Assembly (NCBI GenBank): GCA_017435965.1
Contig: JAFSEA010000020.1
Span: forward strand, 1 to 39,509
Length of the DNA stretch: 39,509 bases
Reading direction: 5' to 3'
Source: Oscillospiraceae bacterium
GTDB lineage: Bacteria > Bacillota > Clostridia > Oscillospirales > JAAYXM01
Shown here: positions 34,012 through 39,509 of the stretch, in pieces
Layout of the letters: each line of letters begins with the position of its first letter
Numbering within the stretch: position 1 is the stretch's first letter
Made by a program: the position numbers and the translations under genes
Notes under the pieces: model-generated
The model's input: the letters and a program-made list of their open reading frames with translations, nothing else
What the model was told of the DNA's origin: nothing
The model's database searches: none

Positions 34012-34857
34012 ATGATCATAAACTATGATATTGAGCGACTTGACGGCATATTGCAGGATTTTTCAAACGCCTGCGGAATCAACATAATCATCGTAGACAT
34101 AAACTTTTCTCCTTTGAACACAAAATGGAGCAAAAATAACCGTTATTGCTATGCCATACAATCTACAAAATACGGAAAACAGGCTTGTTCCTGTTCCGAC
34201 CGGAAGCTTTTTGAGAAGTGCAGGGCATCCCGAAAAGCAGAGGTGCAGATTTGTCATGCAGGTCTTGTTGACGTTGCCGTTCCGATAATATTCAACGATG
34301 ATATCCTTGCATATATAATTCTCGGTCAGATGAAAAAGGGGGATGATTTTTCTCTCGTTTCAAAATATCTCAAAAACATCCCGATTGAAAATGAAAAAAT
34401 GGCTGAGCTTTATGAAGATCTTCCCCTCTTTGATGCCGATCGGATAGACAGTATTGCAAACATTGCAACAATGGTGGCAAAATATATAATGCTCGAGGCC
34501 GTTCTGAAACCCGAAAGCAATATCATCATAGAAAGAGCAACAAATTTTATTGAAAAGAATCTCGGTGATGACCTGTCAATAGAAACGCTCTCCAACCGTC
34601 TCAATATATGCAGAAGTGCTCTGTATAAAAATTTTGAAATCAAGTTCAGCTGCACTCCGGGTGAATATATAAAAGCAAGACGAATAGAAAAATCGAAAGA
34701 TTTACTTATAAACTCCGATCTTTCCATCGAATCCATATCTGAACAGGTGGGATTTTCAAGCGGTGCATATTTCAGTCACGTATTTAAAGACCTGACCGGC
34801 TCTTCTCCCCTGAGCTACAGGAAAACGCAAAGAATTTCACAAAAAAACTACAGATAG
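34012..34857 (+). CDS. AraC-family regulator with N-terminal PocR sensory domain
   Basis: This is a 281-aa protein. The N-terminal 150 residues fit the PocR ligand-sensing domain: it has a FSNACGINIIIVD start, a cluster of Cys residues in YCYAI...ACSCSD...KCRAS...QICHAG, and VAVPI followed by LGQ. The C-terminal AraC DNA-binding domain contains LSNRLNICRSALYKNF and ISEQVGFSSGAYFSHVFK. PocR domains are thought to sense small hydrocarbon derivatives, and the Cys cluster may bind metal or sense redox. The frame could extend to 33898, but AGAGGTGA lies 6 nt before the ATG at 34012. It is divergent from operon B and is its likely activator (inference). Confidence 0.85.
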   Translation: MIINYDIERLDGILQDFSNACGINIIIVDINFSPLNTKWSKNNRYCYAIQSTKYGKQACSCSDRKLFEKCRASRKAEVQICHAGLVDVAVPIIFNDDILAYIILGQMKKGDDFSLVSKYLKNIPIENEKMAELYEDLPLFDADRIDSIANIATMVAKYIMLEAVLKPESNIIIERATNFIEKNLGDDLSIETLSNRLNICRSALYKNFEIKFSCTPGEYIKARRIEKSKDLLINSDLSIESISEQVGFSSGAYFSHVFKDLTGSSPLSYRKTQRISQKNYR

Positions 34858-34859
34858 AG

Positions 34860-34889
34860 AAAACCACCGGTATAAAAGCCGGTGGTTTT
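34860..34889. terminator. Bidirectional terminator between the PocR-AraC and PHP genes
   Basis: A perfect 11-bp stem AAAACCACCGG (34860-34870) / CCGGTGGTTTT (34879-34889) with an 8-nt loop lies in the 35-bp gap between two convergent genes. U-rich sequence follows in both directions. Confidence 0.9.
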
Positions 34890-34892
34890 GGT

Positions 34893-35801
34893 TTATCTGT
34901 CCAGTATTTTATTCTTAATCTCGTCAAAATATTGTTTTGAAGTTCCGTATATGAAAGGCTCTCTGTAATAGCGACATTCCTTTGGATTTTCATAGCGTTC
35001 ATAATAACCGCTGCAAAGTCCGGAATGATCGGAGCCGCCTGAAATGAACAGATTTTTTTCAAGTGCCAGCTCATATGCCTTTTCCTTTTCCTCTTCCGTA
35101 AGGTCTGGATGATGCACTTCTATTCCGTTTATTCCCATTTCGATAAGGGCATCAACACAAAAAAGCTGATTGTGAGGATGAGCAAGAACAGCTATACCTC
35201 CCGCATCTCGGATAAGCCTGATTATTTCAGCTTCCGTTCTGTATGGAAACGGTGCAACTGCATCCTTTGCATATTTTCCGAACATAACTTCACGCAAAAA
35301 TGTAAGATCGCTCAATTTCATAACACCTTTTGCGCTGAGAGCGTGACGCACCTGAGAGCCTGAAATCCATGTCTTGTCTTTATTGTATTCGAGAATTTCT
35401 TCCCATTCCACGCCTTTTATTGAGCCTCTTTTGACGGCGTTTACAAAAAGCTGACGAGTCATTTCCGTTCTTCGCTCACCAAGCTGTTTTATGTATTCCT
35501 TTATGGGCGGATGCTCCGGGTTGAAATTCAGCGCAACTATGTGAAATTGTGAGGAGACGGAAGGCTCCGCAGAAATACCATTGAGAAGCTCCGACGGTGC
35601 ATTGAACTCAATTCCCAAAACAAACTCAAGTCCGTATTTCTCACATTCCTTGCGGATTTCCTCACATCCTGAAATGGTATCGTGGTCGGTAAGTGCCAAA
35701 GCTTTGTATCCTTCGTTTTTTGCCGCACAAACAAGCTCTTCGGGCGAATATCCACCGTCCGAATGATAACTGTGTGTATGTAAATTGGCATACATATTCA
35801 T
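34893..35801 (-). CDS. PHP-domain metal-dependent phosphoesterase
   Basis: A 302-aa cytoplasmic PHP protein of the TrpH/YciV-like group, whose studied members hydrolyse 3',5'-nucleoside bisphosphates or short RNA ends. Metal-binding motifs are intact: NLHTHSYHSDGGYSPEEL near the start, ALTDHDT, GIEFNA, VLAHPH and GSDHSG. The start has AAGGGG 9 nt upstream and a TTGACA/TAAAAT promoter. It is a single-gene unit between two terminators and need not belong to the glycan system. Confidence 0.85.
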   Translation of the reverse strand: MNMYANLHTHSYHSDGGYSPEELVCAAKNEGYKALALTDHDTISGCEEIRKECEKYGLEFVLGIEFNAPSELLNGISAEPSVSSQFHIVALNFNPEHPPIKEYIKQLGERRTEMTRQLFVNAVKRGSIKGVEWEEILEYNKDKTWISGSQVRHALSAKGVMKLSDLTFLREVMFGKYAKDAVAPFPYRTEAEIIRLIRDAGGIAVLAHPHNQLFCVDALIEMGINGIEVHHPDLTEEEKEKAYELALEKNLFISGGSDHSGLCSGYYERYENPKECRYYREPFIYGTSKQYFDEIKNKILDR

Positions 35802-35834
35802 AAAATCATACCCCTTGCAATTTGTCGTATTGCT

Positions 35835-35863
35835 ATTTTATCAATTTTTTTGTTCTTTGTCAA
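35835..35863 (-). promoter_or_regulatory. Promoter of the PHP gene
   Basis: Minus-strand TTGACA (35858-35863), a 17-nt spacer and TAAAAT (35835-35840), near consensus. It lies in the 83-bp gap that follows the terminator at 35885-35929. Confidence 0.8.
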
Positions 35864-35884
35864 AACTCTTCTCTTGATATTTGC

Positions 35885-35929
35885 AAAAAACGAGGTCAGC
35901 ATCCGAAATAAATGCTGACCTCGTTTTTT
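35885..35929. terminator. Strong terminator after the small-peptide gene
   Basis: An 18-bp stem AAAAAACGAGGTCAGCAT (35885-35902) / ATGCTGACCTCGTTTTTT (35912-35929) with a 9-nt loop is bounded by A and T runs. It sits 8 nt beyond the stop of the 42-codon gene, so it ends the InlB-repeat transcript after the small gene. Confidence 0.92.
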
Positions 35930-35936
35930 TCATTTT

Positions 35937-36065
35937 TTAGTCAAAATCCAGTCCGCCGCCACCGGTGTTGTCGGTTGCGCCGCCGCCTGTAAGTCCCGAT
36001 GCTGTTATAACATCGTTCTTTGCAAGCTCAACAAGCTCCATTTTCGGTGCTTCATACTTGTTCAT
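35937..36065 (-). CDS. Small peptide gene of 42 codons (DVITASG motif, Gly-rich tail)
   Basis: A 42-aa frame with a proper ribosome site (AAAGGAG, 9-nt spacing) and ATG at 36065, starting 18 nt after the InlB-repeat gene and followed directly by a strong terminator. The N-terminal half has an amphipathic look, MNKYEAPKMELVELAKND. Then comes VITASG (residues 19-24) and a Gly/Asp tail with GGG (27-29), GGGG (35-38) and final LDFD. There is no Cys, no hydrophobic signal sequence and no nearby modification enzyme. From memory, short unannotated proteins with YE.P.ME...DVIT(T/A)SG recur in gut Clostridia; this is recall, not a search. Candidate roles are a peptide signal, a precursor peptide or a small partner of the surface protein. 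Coding status is well supported; function is unknown. Confidence 0.8.
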   Translation of the reverse strand: MNKYEAPKMELVELAKNDVITASGLTGGGATDNTGGGGLDFD

Positions 36066-36083
36066 TTTCTCTTTCTCCTTTCT

Positions 36084-39000
36084 TTAGTTTTTACCGAAAT
36101 AGTCATCACGATATGCAGTAACCGTTTCATACATCGTTACTATATCCTGATAAACAATTTTCTCTTGCTCACCGTAGTTTCCGCTTGTGTCTGCTCCTCG
36201 GGTCTTTGCAAGCTCATACGCATTTCTCACCTTGACATCGCCGTAGTGGTAGCCGTCCGCATCCTTTACATAGAACATTACATATGCGTTGCTGTTTAGC
36301 TGATATGTATATATTCCTTTGTTGTAAAGTGCCGTGATAAGACTTCCGTCTATCGTTGCATCTCCCACTTTACTGCTGAATACGTATGCATCACTCTTTG
36401 TGCGAAGCTCTTCCGCAGTCATTTTCCCCCCGGCTATTTCTCCGGCTGTATCATAGAACACAATCGCTCCGTACTCTTCAACGGAATTGTAGTCAATAAG
36501 CTTCCCGCTTTTCTGTACTATTGCATTTACTTTGAGTCCCCACGGCTCAACAAGAACTAACTGCACGCTGTTTCCGAATGTATATGTCTTTACTGTCTCT
36601 TCTGTAAACACGCCGTTTTCAGAAACGTGCTCCGAAAGCTTTGGTGCACTCATATCCGGTAACCTTGTCACCTCATCAAACTGTGCACGGTACTTCTTAA
36701 CGTTTCCTTCAAGCACACTCATCTTGTCATATACATTTCTCTCAAGCACATTAGTGTAGCTCTGCGTGTTGTTCTTTCTCTCATCAAGAAGGGATTTTAT
36801 GTTTCGTTCCCTTATCGGTGCATACTGTATTCCAGCTGCATCCTCTACATAGAAGAGAACGAAGATTGAATCACCCATTTCGTATGTATAAAGTCCCTTA
36901 TCATAATTTGCTGTGAGAAGGCTTCCGTCTATTCCTGCTGTTCCCTCTTTCTTTGATTTCTTGACGGTATTCGGATTATTCAGAATCTCTTCAACTGTCA
37001 ATGTGCTTTGTGTTGCATCTTTATCTTCAAGCTCGCTCTTGCGGATGAAATATGCACCATAATCTTTGAGTGTGGCATAGTCAATGGGGTTTGATATGGA
37101 ATCTGTGTATACCAAAAGATTTGCCTTCAAGAACCACGGCTCAATAAGTCCGATCTGTACGGATTGACCGAAGGAATATTCTTTTACTTCGGGCTTTTCA
37201 ACTTCATTTTCAAGCCATACTGCATAAAGTACAACACTTTCTCCGTCATTCTCTGTTAGATTCTTCACACTTTCTTTATCAGAATAAGTTTCAACTGTTG
37301 CTGATTCATCAAGCGACCAACCAAGGAATGTAAATCCATCACGAATAAATGTGTTCTCTGCAAGAGATGCTTCAACATCATATGTATGCGAGGATGATTT
37401 ACTCTCACCAACACCTCCGTTTGCATCGTATGTAACGGTATAGGTATTGATTCTCCACTGTGCATAAAGTTCCTGATATGTTGACAAACGTTCAAAACTG
37501 AACACATGCTCACTTGTTACTTTCGTTCCGCTTCCGTCCTTTGCACTGTTCCAACCCTTGAATGTATATCCTTTTTTTGTCGGAACAGGCATTTCATCAT
37601 ACGCTGAATTATACGAAATTGACTGTGTTGCATATGGTGTTTCATAGTCATCTGTATAGTAATTAACTTTATATACAAGAGGTTTCCACTGGGCGTAAAG
37701 CACATCAAAAGCAGCTACTTCATAATTAAACAAGTGATTGCTGTTTATGTATGTTCCACTTCCGTCTTTTGATGTGTTCCATCCCTTAAAACTATATCCT
37801 CTCGGAGCTTCAGGAGTCGGAAGTTCACCAAAAGTCGTATCATAGGTAACACTCTTTGTTGCATATGGTGTTTCCAAGTCGTCTGTATACATCTTGACCG
37901 TAAACACTATCGGCTTCCATTGAGCGTATAATGGTTGCCACGCTGTCAGTGTTGCCGGGGTTTCGCTTGTTATCTGCTCTCCACCCTCCTCTTTTGTGAA
38001 CCATCCGAGGAACGTGTATCCACGTCGAGTCGGTGTAGGCAGTTCTCCATACGTTGTTCCATGCGTTACGTTTTTACTCTCAATCGGCGTTTCGCCACCG
38101 TTTCCGTAAAACGATACTTTGTATGTGTTTACCGCCCATTGTGCATATAAATCCTGTGTTGTGGAATGCTCAAAGCTAAATATACTTTCACTTGTTATTG
38201 TGAGTCCGCTTCCATCAGCAAGGCTGTTCCAACCTCTAAAGGCATATCCGGGGCGTGTTGGAGTTGGAAGTTCACCGTAAGTTTGGTCATACTTCACTTT
38301 TTTAGTTTCAGTATCTACTGTTCCGCCGTTTGCATGGAAACGTACTTCATATGTAAACGGCCAGAATTGGGCGTAAAGCATTGTGTGCGTCACTGTGTTA
38401 TTACTGAATATATCTTCCGCAGTTACATATGTTCCGCTACCATCCGGTGCACTGTTCCAACCTTTGAACCCATAACCTTGTGGTATTTCAGTTGGTGTTG
38501 GCAACGTACCATACGCTGTATCATATGTTACGCTTTTCACATTATACGGCGTTTCCATATCATCTGTGTAAAATCTTACCGTATATACTTTCGGTGTCCA
38601 TTGGGCGTATAAAGTTTGTTCATCATAGAACACTACTTTTGATTCACTCGTTTTTAGCGTTCCGCCGCTTGTCCATGTATACCAACCTTTGAATGTATAT
38701 CCCGGTCTTGTCGGTGTCGGCAATGTTCCATATGTTGAATCATAGGTTACGCTCTTGCTCGCTGTATCCACCGTTCCTCCGTTGGCATCAAATTTTACTG
38801 TGTAGGTGTTTGGTGTCCATCTTGGGTATAAGTGTTGATATGTTATTGTTTCAAAACTGAATATCATATCACTCGTTACTTGCTCTCCACCTTCCATTGC
38901 GCTGTACCATCCAACAAAGCTGTATCCCTCTTTCTCCGGCACCGGCATTTCTCCATATGCCGTATTGTAATATACTGTCTTTTCGGAATATAACGTTGTT

Positions 39001-39509
39001 TCATCTTTTCTGAACCTTACTTTATATGGTATCGGTGTCCACTGTGCATACAGAAATCGATATACTGCATTGCTGTGGTTAAATATAGTTTCACTCGTTA
39101 TATCTTCTCCGCTTCCATCAGCCTTACTGTTCCATCCCTTAAACCAATAACCAGCCGGTGCTTCCGGTGTTGGAAGTTCGCCATAAGCCGAATCGTATGT
39201 AACATTTTTTGTTGTGTATGGAGTTTCCGTATCATTGGTATAGAAATTTACCAAATATACGTTCGGTGTCCAATGGGCATAAAGAGGTTGCCACGCGGTG
39301 AGTGTTGCCGGGGTTTCGCTTGTTATCTGCTCTCCACCCTCCTCTTTTGTGAACCATCCGAGGAATGTGTATCCCTGACGAGTCGGTGTAGGCAGTTCTC
39401 CATACATTGTTCCATGCGTTACATTTTTACTCTCAATCGGTGTTGTTCCACCGTTTCCGTAAAACGATACTTTGTATGTATTTACCGCCCATTGTGCATA
39501 TAAATCCTG
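36084..39509 (-). CDS. InlB-repeat surface protein with duplicated C-terminal domain, 5' end outside window
   Basis: The frame is open to the right edge, so the ATG at 39407 is internal. At least 1141 residues are present. Ten complete InlB B-repeats (Listeria-Bacteroides type, about 70-80 aa each, core YGELPTPTR.GYTF.GW and ending LYAQW) fill 37213-39509, preceded by part of an eleventh. Two related C-terminal domains follow, at about 36790-37195 and 36230-36600. They share TFG.SVQ, VEPW or IEPW, YGA, IDGSL(I/L)TA.Y.KG.YTY and MFYV or LFYV. InlB B-repeats are extracellular stalks in other bacteria. The C-terminus has no SLH, LPxTG or membrane helix, so an anchor would have to be N-terminal and outside the window. 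The gene is followed by the 42-codon gene in the same transcript. Confidence 0.85.
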   Translation of the reverse strand, partial: QDLYAQWAVNTYKVSFYGNGGTTPIESKNVTHGTMYGELPTPTRQGYTFLGWFTKEEGGEQITSETPATLTAWQPLYAHWTPNVYLVNFYTNDTETPYTTKNVTYDSAYGELPTPEAPAGYWFKGWNSKADGSGEDITSETIFNHSNAVYRFLYAQWTPIPYKVRFRKDETTLYSEKTVYYNTAYGEMPVPEKEGYSFVGWYSAMEGGEQVTSDMIFSFETITYQHLYPRWTPNTYTVKFDANGGTVDTASKSVTYDSTYGTLPTPTRPGYTFKGWYTWTSGGTLKTSESKVVFYDEQTLYAQWTPKVYTVRFYTDDMETPYNVKSVTYDTAYGTLPTPTEIPQGYGFKGWNSAPDGSGTYVTAEDIFSNNTVTHTMLYAQFWPFTYEVRFHANGGTVDTETKKVKYDQTYGELPTPTRPGYAFRGWNSLADGSGLTITSESIFSFEHSTTQDLYAQWAVNTYKVSFYGNGGETPIESKNVTHGTTYGELPTPTRRGYTFLGWFTKEEGGEQITSETPATLTAWQPLYAQWKPIVFTVKMYTDDLETPYATKSVTYDTTFGELPTPEAPRGYSFKGWNTSKDGSGTYINSNHLFNYEVAAFDVLYAQWKPLVYKVNYYTDDYETPYATQSISYNSAYDEMPVPTKKGYTFKGWNSAKDGSGTKVTSEHVFSFERLSTYQELYAQWRINTYTVTYDANGGVGESKSSSHTYDVEASLAENTFIRDGFTFLGWSLDESATVETYSDKESVKNLTENDGESVVLYAVWLENEVEKPEVKEYSFGQSVQIGLIEPWFLKANLLVYTDSISNPIDYATLKDYGAYFIRKSELEDKDATQSTLTVEEILNNPNTVKKSKKEGTAGIDGSLLTANYDKGLYTYEMGDSIFVLFYVEDAAGIQYAPIRERNIKSLLDERKNNTQSYTNVLERNVYDKMSVLEGNVKKYRAQFDEVTRLPDMSAPKLSEHVSENGVFTEETVKTYTFGNSVQLVLVEPWGLKVNAIVQKSGKLIDYNSVEEYGAIVFYDTAGEIAGGKMTAEELRTKSDAYVFSSKVGDATIDGSLITALYNKGIYTYQLNSNAYVMFYVKDADGYHYGDVKVRNAYELAKTRGADTSGNYGEQEKIVYQDIVTMYETVTAYRDDYFGKN
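37213..39509 (-). repeat. Tandem InlB B-repeat array with a six-repeat higher-order period
   Basis: Ten consecutive coding repeats of about 210-240 bp. The segment 39286-39509 is nearly identical to 37933-38156 with a constant offset of 1353 bp (451 codons, six repeats). Neighbouring repeats pair in the same order by sub-type (TDD..ETPY type, EMPVP type), so the array seems to have grown by duplication of six-repeat blocks. Confidence 0.8.

Noticed and set aside
37213-39509. CRISPR-like or non-coding tandem repeat array
   Set aside because: Repeats of about 210-240 bp keep one reading frame and encode InlB B-repeats; there are no short identical repeats with unique spacers.

Overview
The window looks like a chromosomal segment of a low-to-moderate GC, Gram-positive-type anaerobe of the class Clostridia, probably uncultured and host-associated. 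This is inferred from strong AGGAGG ribosome-binding sites, consensus sigma-A promoters, three-repeat S-layer homology (SLH) anchors, NhaC and AraC-type regulators. The species cannot be named from the sequence alone. No RNA genes, CRISPR arrays, transposases or phage genes were seen. Almost everything is coding; no intergenic gap exceeds about 160 bases.

Layout. (1) 1-2495, minus: arginine biosynthesis genes argC then argJ (argJ runs off the left edge), preceded by a YgjV-type membrane protein. (2) 2567-3904, plus: an NhaC-type Na+/H+ antiporter, divergent from the YgjV gene over a compact 71-bp region in which the two promoters share overlapping -10 boxes. (3) 3966-15307, minus, operon A: a GH20-like hexosaminidase, a secreted module protein (788 aa) and a giant SLH-anchored heparinase II/III-like protein (2390 aa). 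An AraC regulator (15452-16273) lies just upstream. (4) 16473-33857, minus, operon B: a TIM-barrel glycosidase-like protein, an EamA/DMT transporter, a second GH20, a ceramidase-fold hydrolase, a second secreted module protein (753 aa) and a second giant SLH heparinase-like protein (3041 aa). A PocR-AraC regulator (34012-34857) is divergent from it. (5) 34893-35801, minus: a PHP-domain phosphoesterase. (6) 35937-39509, minus: an InlB-repeat surface protein, open at the right edge, followed by a 42-codon gene that ends at a strong terminator.

How the genes may work together. Both operons end in the same gene trio in the same order (GH20, secreted module protein, SLH lyase), so the locus looks like a duplicated and diverged system for uronic-acid-containing glycans such as glycosaminoglycans. 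In each operon the wall-anchored lyase and the free secreted protein carry the same class of N-terminal modules. The two operons use different module classes, while the C-terminal halves of the two secreted proteins are conserved. The GH20, TIM-barrel and ceramidase-fold enzymes have no signal peptides and would act on imported oligosaccharides in the cytoplasm. No sulfatase, unsaturated glucuronyl hydrolase, ABC, PTS or TonB transporter is visible, so the substrate and uptake route remain open.

The most novel-looking items are the paired secreted protein/lyase design with swapped modules, the tiny DVITASG peptide gene after the InlB-repeat gene, and the overlapping divergent promoter palindrome.
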